The notes under the pieces: model-generated
The model's input: only the letters and a program-made list of their open reading frames with translations
Told to the model about the DNA's origin: nothing
Database searches by the model: none
DNA from: Taudactylus pleione
Taxonomy: Eukaryota; Chordata; Amphibia; Anura; Myobatrachidae
Length of the DNA stretch: 64,000 nucleotides
Reading direction: 5' to 3'
Assembly (NCBI GenBank): GCA_031769625.1
Contig: JAUIMM010000577.1
Span: 1,736,001 to 1,800,000, forward strand
Translations under genes and position numbers: made by a program
Shown here: positions 12,640 to 22,464 of the stretch, piece after piece
Position numbering within the stretch: the first letter of the stretch is position 1
How the letters are laid out: each line of letters opens with the position of its first letter

Positions 12640-14480
12640 AGGGGAGGCCGACTTCTTCATTTCGCCCAGAGCTGGTTCAATACCACCACCGATGCCTGGG
12701 TGCGAGAAGTGGTCTCCCAGGGGTACGCCCTGTCTTTTCGGCGCAGACCGCCTCACTAGTTTTTCTGCACGAGTCCTTCTCAGGACATAGCCAAGGCTAT
12801 GCTGATCAGGGAAGCTATAGACTCCTTGCTGACTGCAGGGGTCATTGTACCTGTTCCACAATCTCAGCATGGGATGGGGTACTATTCTGCTGTTTCTGGT
12901 ACAGAAACCCAATGGCTCCCATCGACCCGTTCTAAATTTAAAGTCTTTGAACAGGTTTCTCAGGATTCCCAGGTTCAGAATGGAAACCTTGTGTTCCATA
13001 ATTCTGGCTATGGAACCAGGGGATTACATGGTCTCCCTGGATATCCAGGACGCTTACCTCCATGTGCCGATAGCAACGTCACATCAGAGGTGTCTGCGGT
13101 TCGCTCTGTTGCACCGTCACTACCAGTTCCGGGCTCTCCACAGCGCCGAGGGTGTTCACCAAGGTGATGGCAGTTATGGCTGCCCACCTTCGGAACCAGG
13201 GGGTACGGTTGTTAGCGTATCTGGACGACCTCCTATTGCTGGCAAGCTCTCCGGAGGTTCTGCTGCAACATCTCCAACTGACGGTGGCTTGTCTGCAGAT
13301 GCACGGATGGTTAATAAATTGGAGGAAGTCATCCCTGATCCCATCTCAGCAGAGGGTCCATCTGGGGGCCCTCCTAGACTCTCATCAGCAGCGGATCTTT
13401 CTAACTCCAGAAAAGGTATCTTCCCTACAGTTGCGGATACGCAGTTGCCTGGATTGTGCCAGTCTTTCGGTACACTCGGCAATGAGAGTGCTGGGTTCCA
13501 GGGTGTCGGCATTCGACATGGTGGAATTTGCCCAGTTTCACTCCAGGCCTCTGCAGAGGCTGATTCTAGCAAACTGGAATGGGTTGCCTCACCGGATCCG
13601 GTCACAGACCCTGGTGCTATCTCCGGATGTACGACAGTCCCTGAATTGGTGGTTTTAAATAGCTCACCTTCTCGAGGTTCGCCCCTTTTGGATCCCGGAC
13701 TGGGTTCGGCTCACGACAGATGCCAGTCTTCGGGGTTGGGGGGCGGTTACAGGCTCCTTGTCACTTCAGGGTCGTTGGACAGCGGAGGAAGCGGCTCTCC
13801 CCATTAATGTTCTGGAACTAAGAGCCGTGTACAGGGCTCTGCAGTCGGCCGGCACCACTCTTCACGGAAGGGCGGTGCAAGTGCAGTCAGACAACGCCAC
13901 CACGGTGGCGTACATCAATCACCAGGGAGGAACTCGCAGCCGGGCTGCGATGGCAGAAGTGTCTCACATCCTAACCTGGGAGGAGTGCCACTTTCCAGCG
14001 ATCTCTGCAGTCTTCATTCCCACGAATCCTCAATTGGGAGGCAGACTTCCTCAGCCGTTACGACATGCATCCAGGGGAATGGTCGCTTCATCCAGAGGTA
14101 TTCCCACTACTCATGGACAAGTAGGGACTGCCGGAGATGGACTTGATGGCCTCTCGTCACAGTCACAAGTTGCCCGTGTACAGGTCAAGGACAAGGGACG
14201 ACGGCGCCAGTCTGGTGGACGCTCTGTAGGTCAGATGGACGTTTCAGCTGGCATATCTGTTTCCTCCGATATCCCTTCTGCCTTGGGTCCTGCGCAAGTT
14301 CTATCAGGACGGAGGCACTCTGGTACTGGTGGCCCCAGCGTGGCCAAGACGTCCGTGGTACTCCAACCTACAGAGTCTGTCCATCGACGTTCCGTACCTT
14401 CCTCCTCAGCGGCAGGACTTGTTGTCTCAGGGGCCCTACCTTTACCCGGATCTGGGTCGTCTGTCTTTGACGGCGTGGCT
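12640..14480 (+). pseudogene. DIRS reverse transcriptase-RNase H region, frameshifted
   Basis: Three frames carry one RT-RNase H reading. WVREVVSQGYALSF begins it (about 12690). KPNGSHRPVLNLKSLN and SLDIQDAYLHVP (RT motif A, LDIQDAY at 13037-13057) lie in a second frame. YLDD (13218-13229) and INWRKSSL lie in a third. RNase H follows in that third frame with the acidic residues D at 13719 (TTDAS), E at 13815 (LELRA) and D at 13890 (SDN), then YINHQGGTRS. A TAA at 13656-13658 interrupts it. After about 14030 the frame moves again to NWEADFLSRY and DLMASR, where TAG, TAG and TAA codons occur, ending near VLVAPAWPRRPWY. RT-RNase H copies the element RNA to DNA. This copy cannot make the enzyme. 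Confidence 0.88.
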
Positions 14481-15393
14481 CTTGAGACGGCCGTCTTAAG
14501 GTCCCGGGGCTTTTCTAGTTCCGTTATTTCCACCATGCTGAGGGCACGCAAGCCTGCTTCTGCAAGGATTTACCATAGAGTGTGGCACACGTACTTTCAG
14601 TGGTGTGAGTCCAGAAACTTATGATCCTCAGGTATTCAGAGTTTCAAGGATTCTGGCTTTTCTTCAGTCGGGTTTGGACTTAGGTTTACGCCTTTCCTCT
14701 CTGAAGGTGCACGTGTCTGCTTTATCGGTTTGGTACCAACGTAGAATTGCTATGTTACCGGACGTACAGACTTTTTTTCCGGGGTGTTCTCAGGATTCTC
14801 CTGGCTATTGCTTCAGCAAGGAGGGTTTCCGAGTTGGGGGCACTTTCATGTAGTCCCCCCTTCTTAATTATTTTCTCCCGGACAGAGCAGTGCTTCGCAC
14901 TCGTCCTGAGTGTTTACCTAAGGTTGTCTCTAAATTTCATATGAATCAGGAACTGGTGGTCCCAGCCTTTCAGTCCCCTGATCTTACAGCAGGGGAGACT
15001 TCGTTGGACATTGTCCGTGCTCTCAGAGTTTATGTTGATCGGACTGCTTCTGTTCGAAAGTCCGACTCCTTGTTTGTCCTCTTTGGTTTTCATAAGAGGG
15101 GTTGGCCTGCCAACAACCAGACTTTGGCCCGTTGGTTTTGTTCTGTTATTAGGGAGGCTTAGATACGAGAGCATTTACCTGTTCCAGCCTCTGTTAAGGC
15201 TCATTCCACTCGTTCTGTGGGCCCTTCTTGGGCTGCTAAACGTGGTGCCTCAGCTGTTCAGCTGTGTAAGGCAGCCACTTGGTCTTCGGTTCAAACGTTT
15301 CTAAGATTTTATGCGTTTGACACCTTTGCCTCTCAGGATGCATCCTTCGGGCGCAGGATTCTCCTTTCTGCACAGGAGCGTCCCCGCCCTTAG
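14481..15393 (+). pseudogene. DIRS tyrosine recombinase region, frameshifted
   Basis: Recombinase pieces lie in successive frames. LRARKPASARIYHRVW near 14540 is the core-binding entry. ASARRVSELGAL carries the first catalytic Arg (14819-14824). The stretch YVDRTASVRKSDSLFV (about 15030) precedes WPANNQTLARWFCSVIREA and an in-frame TAG at 15160-15162. The same frame then gives HSTR (His 15202, Arg 15211) and RFYAFD with the nucleophile Tyr at 15310, ending at TAG 15391-15393. Tyrosine recombinases of DIRS elements integrate the circular DNA. A T-run near 14772 is a probable frameshift point. All catalytic residues remain, but the frame is broken at three or more places. Confidence 0.87.
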
Positions 15394-15399
15394 TTGAAC

Positions 15400-15535
15400 T
15401 GCTTTGGGACATCCCCAAGGTCAACCCTGTGGATCCCCTATGGACCCTGAAGTAGAAAACAAGAGATATGGTAAGAACTTACCTTTGTTATCTCTGTTTC
15501 TACGAAGTCCATAGGGTCCACAGGGCGCCCGCCCT
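15400..15535 (+). repeat. DIRS internal complementary region
   Basis: The first half (to GAAGTAGAAAA near 15460) is the exact reverse complement of the left terminus. The second half (CAAGAGATATGG onward to GTCCACAGGG near 15523) is the exact reverse complement of the right terminus (about 15793-15860). The two meet at an AAC triplet. In DIRS models this region aligns the two ends during circle formation. It includes the near-palindrome GGTAAGAACTTACC. Confidence 0.92.
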
Positions 15536-15650
15536 GACGCACCTGGCTTCTAATGGGCTGTGTTGCTGGTCACCGGTATTTCCGTCTCCTTTTTCTGTGA
15601 GTATGGTTTCTTGTGTGTTCCAGTCTTCCTTCTCTCTGTTCCATATTCTC

Positions 15651-15860
15651 CTCCGGCCTAGGCTGCTTACCAACTGAGGTGCCTGTGGCTCGGGGGCGGG
15701 GTATAGAGGAGGACCCAAGTGCATCCTGGGAGCTAAAAGCTTAACTGTGTGGTGCCCATGGATCCTGATCCAGCTATATCCCCCAAGGTCAACCCTGTGG
15801 ACCCTATGGACTTCGTAGAAACAGAGATAACAAAGGTAAGTTCTTACCATATCTCTTGTT
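15651..15860 (-). repeat. DIRS right inverted terminal repeat
   Basis: Reverse complement of the left terminus over about 140-170 bp. It then extends further outward with CGTAGAAACAGAGATAAC, GGTAAGTTCTTACC and ATCTCTTGTT, which the left end lacks. Unequal ends are usual in DIRS elements, and the internal complementary region restores the missing part. The TAG of the recombinase lies about 260 bp upstream. Confidence 0.9.
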
Positions 15861-16150
15861 GTATCAGTGCTGCAGGAGATGGGAGTGTGTGTGTGTGTAT
15901 ATCTGTGTTGTGTCAGTGCTGCAGGAGATGGGAGTGTGTGTGTGTATCTGTGTTGTGTCAGTGCTGCAGGAGATGGGAGTGTGTGTGTATATCTGTATTG
16001 TATCAGTGCTGCAGGAGATGGGAGTGTGTGTGTGTATGTGTATATCTGTATTGGGTCAGTGCTGCAGGAGAGGAGAGAGGGAAGTGTGTGTGTGTATATC
16101 TGTGTTAGTGCTAGTGCTGCAGGAGAGGAGAGAAGGGAGTCTGTGTGTGT
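15861..16150 (+). repeat. 45-bp minisatellite, right part
   Basis: Continuation of the array interrupted at 9990, starting GTATCAGTGCTGCAGGAG. Five or six more units follow, the last two longer and decayed (GAGAGGAGAGAGGGAAG). It ends in (GT)n mixed with GATCTATTAATGTGTG motifs to about 16230. The same motif type occurs as GATCTAGTAATGTGTG in spacer 2 at 23930-24000. Confidence 0.92.
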
Positions 16151-16233
16151 TTGTGGGGGGTGGGATCTATTAATATGTGTGTGTGGGGAGGATCTATTAA
16201 TGTGTGTGTGTGTGTGTGATCTGGTAATGTTAA

Positions 16234-16590
16234 GGTGCATACACACTAGACGATATGCTCCCTGAGCGATATCGTCTAGTGTGTCCCCGGCAGGCTGTGC
16301 TCAATGTCGTTCATGACATTGAGCACAGCCGCTGAACGATATCATTAGCGATATCGTTCAGCGCCGGGCTCTCTCACCCATTCCCTGACATGCAGCAACC
16401 TGACGAGGTCGTCAGGTTGGCCTGCATGTCAGCCCGATGAACGAGGATGACGAACGACCCGCGGGAACGCGCGTCGTCGTCATCGTTCATCTTTTTTGTG
16501 TTAAAAATGGACGATAAAGTGGACGACTGAACGATAACGATATCGTTATCGTTCAGTCGTCCACTTTAATCGCCCAGTGTGTACGCACCA
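16234..16590. mobile_element. Miniature inverted-repeat transposon, 357 bp
   Basis: Ends GGTGCATACACACTAGACGA and (right, reverse complement) TGGTGCGTACACACTGGGCG form imperfect terminal inverted repeats. TTAA lies on both sides (16230-16233 and 16591-16594). The duplication could be TTA or TTAA, so both a Harbinger-like and a piggyBac-like origin are possible. The interior is packed with smaller palindromes, e.g. GCTGTGCTCAATGTC/GACATTGAGCACAGC near 16285-16330 and GACGACTGAACGATAACG/CGTTATCGTTCAGTCGTC near 16521-16562. It has no coding capacity. Confidence 0.85.
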
Positions 16591-17042
16591 TTAATGTGGC
16601 AGGGGGAGATCTAGTAATGTCAGTGGGGGGGGTCTAGGGTGTCAGCGTATAGTAAGATCTGTTATTATTATATTTGTGTGGTCATCTACTGAAGAATTTT
16701 AATTAGAATGGTTGTGGGGGAGCAGATTCTTATTTTGTCCACACTTCCTTTTGCAAGGCCCTCTTATGACCCTGTGTCTATGGAAATGTACTTATGTAAC
16801 TTTGCCTCTATGTCAGATAATACAGAATATTTTGGTGACTTAGTGTCACATGCCAAGTGTTTACATAAAGTAATTGTAATTTAATTAGGTCCAGAACACA
16901 CCCAATTGGCAATAGATACGCCCATAGGTGGATCTAGACACGCCTTTTGGGTGGTGCCGGACACGCCTCTCAACGGCGCGCCGCACTTTTTACTGTAGTA
17001 TGTAATCTCCCTGAAACTACTTTTCAAAAGTAGGCAAGTATG
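16591..17042 (+). repeat. Spacer 1, right part
   Basis: Unique-looking sequence that shares landmarks in order with the ends of spacers 2 and 3: CTAGGGTGTCAG, CCATAGGTGGA, an ACGGCGC stretch, and CTCCCTGAAA followed by TTTTCAAAAGTA. It ends in GTAGGCAAGTATG and then enters satellite block B. The reverse complement of this end is CATACTTGCCTAC, the same sequence that starts the spacers, so it looks like a terminal inverted repeat. No gene is visible. Confidence 0.8.
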
Positions 17043-17518
17043 CACTACCCTTAACCCTGCTCCCACTCCCCACACGCACTACACTACCACTACACTACCC
17101 CTAACATGCTCCCGCTCCCAGCACACACTAAACTATCCCTAGCCCTGCTGCTGCTTCCCTCACACACTACACATCCCCTAACCCTGCACCCAATCCCCCG
17201 CACACACTACACTACCCCTAACCCTGGTCCGACTCCTTGCACAAACTACACTACCCCTAACCCTGCTGCCTCTCCCCGTACACAATACACTATCCCTAAC
17301 CCTGCTCCCACTCCCCACACACACTACACTGCTCCTAACTCTGCTGCCTCTCCCCGCACACAATACACTACCCCTAACCCTGCTGCCACTCCGCATACAC
17401 ACTACACTACCCCTAACCATACTCCCACTTCCCATACACACTACACTACCCTTAACCCTTCTCCCTGCACATACTACACTACCCCTAACCCTGCTGCCAC
17501 TCTATGCACACACTACAT
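17043..17518 (+). repeat. 39-bp satellite, block B left part
   Basis: About 12 units, somewhat diverged, starting CACTACCCTTAACCCTG directly after spacer 1. The last unit ends TGCACACACTACAT, where the hAT-like element begins. The array continues in phase after that element at 20290. Confidence 0.93.
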
Positions 17519-17802
17519 CAGGGCTCAAAAAAACCTGGGGGCTAAGTCGCCGTGGCGACCAGATTTGGTTGCCTGGCGACCAGATTTTCAGCAACCGCCG
17601 GGCCACCCGCGCACGCAGGCTGCTGCTGCCTGAGTGAGGGATAGACGAGAGGTGCAAGGGGTAAATAAGTGTTGGAAGAGGAACAGAGGTAACATGTGAG
17701 ACATTAAAGAAAAAGGAAATAAAACAGATATGGGGAACAGGTGGATGGTATGAACACAGGATAACTTTCTATAATATAATATGGTTTCTTTTATCCCATA
17801 TA

Positions 17803-18692
17803 GAGCCGCATTCAATTTGAGCCGAGCCGCGATACTTTTTCGCCTCCCGGACTTTTCGCCTACTTCGCCTGTTTTGTGGGCGGAAAAGTATCGCGTGCGT
17901 GCCCGCGTTACCCCGTATTCAATTTGAAAGTACGCGAAAACGGGACCAGGTGAAACTTCAACATGTGGAAAGTACTGTCAGATTTGGGGAAATCAGCCTG
18001 ACACCCCCCAAAAAATGCTCTGACATGGGGGTTAGCTATGGTACCCCCCGATTTGGCATGCTGAAGGTATTAGCTGTTTTTAAACAGGTGTAATAGACGC
18101 TAATTAGCGTTTTTCTATACGTGGTGCAGGATTGTATTCAGGAGTATTTCTTCCAGAAAATAACTTATCCCAGCAAATTTGTGGTACTTGAAAATGGGAG
18201 CCAGCATATTTAAGAGTTGATAAAGTTAAGTTGAAAAAATCATGAAAAATCCACCTGCCGCAAGCACCTGCAATCAAAAAAACACTTGGGGCATACTTGG
18301 GGACCCCCCCAGAGACAAATACGCTAGTTTTTAACTTTGTACCCCAACATTTTTCTTTTTCGCCCCAAAATGAAAGTGATTTTTTTGGGGTGTTCAAAAG
18401 TGATTTTTTTTTTAAATTTTGACGCAGTTTACCTTTGGGGGACTGTCTGAAGTCTGCACAGGGGTTCCCGCAATGTTGCACCACAAAACCCCAATTCTGC
18501 ACTTTTTTCCGCCTGCTATTGATAGGCGAAACTTTTTCGCCTATTACATTGCATTGACTTTCCGCCTGGGCGGAAAGTCATTCAAATTGAATACGGGTTA
18601 AAACCCAAACAGGTGAAAATTACGTCATCTGCGAAACTTTTCCGCCGAAAACATGCGAAAACTGACTTTTCGTCTCAAATTGAATACAGCCC
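17803..18692. mobile_element. Nested TIR transposon remnant, 890 bp
   Basis: Left end GAGCCGCATTCAATTTGAG; right end, reverse-complemented, GGGCTGTATTCAATTTGAG. A second inverted pair inside carries CCCGTATTCAATTTGAA on each side (near 17912 and 18580). ATA flanks both ends (17800-17802, 18693-18695), fitting a 3-bp duplication as in Harbinger-type elements. GC-rich palindromes such as TTTCCGCCTGGGCGGAAA lie inside. It encodes no recognisable protein. Confidence 0.8.
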
Positions 18693-19220
18693 ATAGTGTT
18701 AAAAGTATCTAAAATTGATTTCGCATTATAAAAATCCCTAAAGCTTTTAGGGGTCTAAGTGTTCCCCAGATTCCAGGTCATTCAAGGCAATATTCCATAG
18801 CCCCACTCACTGATTTTATTGCCGGCACTCTCCTGTAGCCGCATGTGTGTGTATCACATGTTGGGGGTGCCGGCTGGTGAAGGGGTGAAGGATCCCTAAT
18901 AAATTACGGTGTACTTATTTACCTGCACTCATGTGTTTAAGTGAAAGTGGTCTCTGTCAATGTGTGTGTCTGTGTGTGTAGTTTTGTCAGCATGTCTGTG
19001 TGCATGTCTGTGTCATTGTTTGTGTAATGCCGAACTGTCCATTAAATACATACAGTATATAAAGAATATTTATTGTGGTTAGATTTTTTATTTTATTGGA
19101 AACCCCCCTTTCAAAATCCTGCGTTTGCCACTGCGGGCCCTACAGTGCAGACCGCAAGCACGGTACACACTACGGAGTAACAAACATACAGCCGACAGCG
19201 GCAGCTGTATATTTGTTATA
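18693..19220. other. Non-coding interior of hAT-like element
   Basis: No gene seen. It contains an 18955-19015 GT-rich stretch and a short T/A-rich tract. Nothing in it resembles a protein domain or RNA gene. Confidence 0.6.
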
Positions 19221-19257
19221 GCAGCCGATGAGAGTCTGTCAGACTCTCATTGGCTGC
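19221..19257. repeat. Near-perfect 18-bp inverted repeat
   Basis: GCAGCCGATGAGAGTCTG, one T, then CAGACTCTCATTGGCTGC. The arms pair at 17 of 18 positions with a one-base centre, so the DNA could extrude as a cruciform. Confidence 0.9.
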
Positions 19258-19332
19258 TGCATCGTCCACAGAGTGAGCCGGCTGGAGCTCACTCACGAGC
19301 TCCGCCTTCCGGCTCACCCCGCAGCAGGTTGT

Positions 19333-19354
19333 GAGAGACGTCATGACGTCTCTC
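19333..19354. repeat. Perfect 22-bp palindrome
   Basis: GAGAGACGTCA followed directly by its complement TGACGTCTCTC. It includes two ACGTC/GACGT half-sites like CREB/ATF recognition sequences. It lies about 80 bp right of the 19221 inverted repeat, and the pair may be remains of a further nested element. Confidence 0.9.
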
Positions 19355-19446
19355 CCATAGTGCAGAGCGGCCAGGAGGAGTGGACAGCGGCGGTCATCGG
19401 CAGGAGCGTGGATCAGGTAAGTTGCATTTTTTTTTTCTTACGGGAC

Positions 19447-19975
19447 ACTGCATAGGGATGGTGGCCGCTATTGGTGACACTGTGGGGGCACTGCATAGTT
19501 TGGTTGGCCGCTACTGTGGGGGCACTGCATAGGTGGGGGTGGCCGCTACTGGGGCCACTTTATAGGGGGGCCACTACTGGGGCACTGTACAGGGTGGAGC
19601 CTCTACTAGGGGCAATGCATAGTGGGGACTACTACTGGGGTCACGGCATAAGGGGGACTACTATTGGGGGCACTGTATAGTGGGGACTACTACTGGGGGC
19701 AATGCATAGGGGGGACCACTTCTGGGGGCATACCATGGGGGGGTGGCCGCTACTGGGGGCACTGTATGGGGGTGTGTGGCCGCTACTGGGGCACTATATA
19801 AGGGGGGTGTTACTAGGGCACTGTATAGGGGGGCGCTACTAAGGGCAATGCATAGTGGGGACTACTACTCGGGGCACTGCAGAGGGGGGACTACTACTGG
19901 AGGAACGATATAAGGGGGACTACTACTGGGGGCATTGCATAGGGGGACCACTACTGGGGGACTGCATAGGGTTGC
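19447..19975 (+). repeat. GGGACTACTACTGGGG minisatellite
   Basis: Degenerate tandem repeat of about 28-33 bp built on GGGACTACTACTGGGGGCA followed by CTGCATAGGG or CTGTATAGG. G-runs of three to seven occur in every unit on the plus strand, the opposite strand bias from the surrounding satellite. Confidence 0.85.
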
Positions 19976-20289
19976 CCAAAGCATATTCTTGCATCTGGGC
20001 CCACCACTCTCTAGTTCGGCCACTGCCGACGGTAGCTTTGCTTGTCCAGGGTTGTTTGGCTGCGGAGGGGTGGTCTTTCTGGGGTAGGTTGCCTGCAGAG
20101 GCGGGTTAGCTGCTCAATAATGTGGCTGTGGGAGGGTGGTTTGCCTGGGATACACTGTTAGTGGTGTGGGCATGGGGGTTGGTTGCCTGGGGCATAGGTG
20201 TTTGGTAATGCTGCCCCGGGGGAAGGGGGGGTCTGGCTCCTAAACTTTCATCCTGGCTCCTAGGTTTTAGAAAAACTTGTCAAGCCCTG
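19976..20289. other. hAT-like element right end
   Basis: Non-coding. GT/GG-rich text with TGGTTGCCTGGGGCATAGG leads into GGCTCCTAGGTTTTAGAAAA and the terminal CAAGCCCTG. No gene is seen. Confidence 0.6.
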
Positions 20290-20667
20290 CTACACTACTC
20301 CTAACCCTGCTCCCACTCCCTGCACACACTCCTAACCCTGCTCCCACTCCCTGCACACACTACAACACCCCTAACCCTGCTCCCACTCCCCATACACAAT
20401 ACACTACCCCTAACTCTGCTCCCACTCCCTGCACACACTACACTACCCCTAACCCTGCTCCCGGCACACACTACTCTACCCCTAACCCTGCTCCGCTCCC
20501 CGTACACACTACACTACCCCTAACCCTGCTCCACTCCCCGTACACACTACACTACCCCTAATGTGCTCCCGCTCCCCGCACACACTACACTACCCCTAAC
20601 CCTGCTCCCGCTCCCCGCACACACTACACTACCACTAACCTTCTCCCGCTCCCCATACACACTACCC
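20290..20667 (+). repeat. 39-bp satellite, block B right part
   Basis: About 9-10 units that resume the array of 17043-17518. It includes shortened units (CTGCTCCGCTCCCCG). It ends CACTACCC/CATACATGCC, where spacer 2 begins. Confidence 0.93.
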
Positions 20668-20683
20668 CATACATGCCTACCCT

Positions 20684-20698
20684 CCCGCTTTTAGCGGG
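20684..20698. repeat. Spacer-end hairpin, G-C form
   Basis: CCCGCT-TTT-AGCGGG, a perfect 6-bp stem with a 3-base loop. The matching hairpin in spacer 3 (30895-30909) has A-T where this one has G-C at 20687/20695. Confidence 0.88.
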
Positions 20699-21116
20699 CG
20701 CCTCCAGATTTTTACCTTATGTTCCTGCTGCCCCGCAAACATTACCATTACTCCCGGTTTTTCCATCCCCTTTAAAATAAGGACTGCGCATGTGCAAGGG
20801 CCGGAGCCTACAAATGGAGACATCACAACGTGTGACGTGAAGACCGGCCACTGCGGGGTTATGGGTAGCGGTGGCCGTCTATGTACACAGTACCTCTGAG
20901 CGATGGAGGCTTCAGCAGCAGACGCGGCAGTGGTGGACTTTTCTACCGCCATGCAAGGTGGTCCTCAAAGCATACTCCTTACAGTGGTCCTTTTCAGGGG
21001 CTGGCCCTTCTTCTGCTTGCGGCGTTCAGGCGGTCTCTCCTGCCCCCTCGGCGGGGTCTTTCTAATTATGGGCATCAGCAGCAGCATGAAGTCCTCTGCG
21101 ACGGTGGCTCCTTCCC

Positions 21117-21123
21117 TCCGGTC
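21117..21123. repeat. Left 7-bp target duplication of the spacer 2 insertion
   Basis: TCCGGTC here and at 23743-23749. The empty site is present once at 31328-31334 in spacer 3. Confidence 0.85.
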
Positions 21124-22313
21124 AGGGGCTGGCTGGCAACTTTCAGCCTAGGGGGCAAACACAAGCAAGTGGCCCCGGGTTTTCTACTAGTACATTGTGA
21201 AACACTCCCGAGCTTGGCCCCGTTAGGTTAATGCCATGTCCAGATAGTGTTACCCTATAGTAGCCTATGGGCTACAATTTATCAAATTCTTCTGGAGAGG
21301 GGTGCTCCGGATCCCTCTCCGTTGGCCCCTGGTGATATATGCGCAGGCCGACTGCCGCGCATGCACAGACCGAAACCAGAAAGCTTCCAGCTCTTCACCA
21401 GGGCAGGCGCTTATCAGAGGATTTTAGTAAGTTTGAATGAAAACATTAATTTACACATTGAGCCTTTGGAGTAAAATATTTATCGCATCCGCATTAAAAA
21501 TGCGTATTGTGATGAATATGCCCCTTAGTAACAGAAATTTGTGCTTGCCTGCCATCCTTAGGTTCAATTTTGTGGTGTTGAATGTGAACCGTCCATCCAT
21601 ACCAAATCTGATCGCACCCATGCGGTAAGGTGGCAGTAGCAATCATGCTGGTAGGGAGCATAGGCACAGATGAGGAGGGGGCACAGGTACAGATGAGAAA
21701 ACGGGGACAGTGGGAGAGACTGCAAGGGAGAAAGGGACAGTGGAAGAGAGTGCAGGGGAGCAGGGGGAGGGGCTGCAGGGGTTAAGGGACCAGTGGGAGA
21801 GAGTACAGGGCAGAAGGGGGTACCTGTCAGAATAGCAATGGAAGTGTTCCTGCCACTAGCTGCAGCAGCAGCAAAGGGGGATATAGAGGCTGGTGTATGT
21901 ACAGTCTACAGTATGGACATCTCGCTTTAGTCCACATCTTAAAAAAAAAAGTCACCAAGCCAACAGGCGGCCCCCAGGGAACTTCCCGGTGATGCCTACG
22001 GCCAGTCTGTCACTTGCAGCATGCCATCGAGGGTCGTGTTGTGCTATGGGGCATATCTAACACCACTCAGGGTAAATAACATTGAACTGGAATATATTGG
22101 ATAATCCCAGTATTTATTTTATTTTATTGGTATTATGAAGGTTTACAAAAATATACTGAGTATTGTACAGTATACACAGCACAGTGCAATATTATGCTGC
22201 ATACATTACAGACAAAATTGAGCAATACTGCACTACACATCACTGTGCATTATGCTATACACATACATAGCACTCTACAATATACAGAGCTCACATATAC
22301 TAAGCACTGCAAA

Positions 22314-22314
<1 letters not shown>

Positions 22315-22360
<46 letters not shown>

Positions 22361-22407
22361 TACACACATATATATATATACACACACACATACACACACA
22401 TATACAC

Positions 22408-22447
<40 letters not shown>

Positions 22448-22448
22448 T
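22315..22448 (+). repeat. (TA)n/(CA)n microsatellite
   Basis: An alternating TATATA run, then ACACAC runs mixed with TATATATA, ending CACACACTCG. It directly adjoins the fold-back at 22465. Confidence 0.97.
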
Positions 22449-22464
22449 CGCAAAAAAGACAACA

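Larger units (their letters stand above)
9991..15860 (+). mobile_element. DIRS-type tyrosine-recombinase retrotransposon, degenerate
   Basis: An element of about 5.87 kb with the DIRS plan: inverted terminal repeats, gag-like region, RT-RNase H, tyrosine recombinase, and an internal complementary region near the right end that matches both termini. The order and all three catalytic signatures (YLDD; D-E-D; R..HxxR..Y) can be seen, spread over shifted frames. DIRS elements are known to integrate through a circular DNA using the recombinase and to make no target duplication. Here the minisatellite flanks (CTGTATT and GTATCAGTGCTGC) rejoin seamlessly. Several frameshifts and stops make this copy inactive. 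Such elements are common in amphibians and fish. Confidence 0.93.
17519..20289. mobile_element. hAT-like non-autonomous element, 2.77 kb, with nested insertion
   Basis: Begins CAGGGCTCAAAAAAACCTGG and ends with the complement of CAGGGCTTGACAAG, so the ends are inverted repeats sharing CAGGGCT, the end type common in hAT elements. It splits satellite block B. The flanks CTACAT and CTACAC are close to a duplication, but the host is itself a tandem repeat, so the target site cannot be fixed. There is no transposase reading frame. The inside holds the 890-bp element at 17803, palindromes near 19221 and 19333, and a GGGACTACTACTGGGG minisatellite. Confidence 0.75.
20668..21123 (+). repeat. Spacer 2, left part
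   Basis: Starts CATACATGCCTACCCTCCCG and aligns along its length with 30879-31334, differing at scattered bases. GCGCATGTGC at 20786-20795 resembles an NRF1 site. The equivalent place in spacer 3 also has a GC box. A 91-codon minus-strand frame (20677-20952) is open in both copies. The copies differ at about seven amino acids and there are few silent changes, so I see no sign that it is a real gene. It ends at the 7-bp TCCGGTC (21117-21123) that flanks the insertion. Confidence 0.85.

Noticed and set aside
9991..15860. LTR retrotransposon or retrovirus
   Set aside because: Terminal repeats are inverted, an internal complementary region is present, and the integration enzyme is a tyrosine recombinase. 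No protease, integrase or envelope region is seen.
17514..20297. Exact 8-bp target duplication for the hAT-like element
   Set aside because: The flanks CTACAT and CTACAC differ and lie in a repeat rich in CTACAC, so any match could be chance.
20677..20952. 91-codon minus-strand frame, also open at 30888-31163
   Set aside because: The two copies differ mostly by amino-acid-changing substitutions, and it overlaps the spacer-end hairpin and transposon-like terminus. No domain is recognised.
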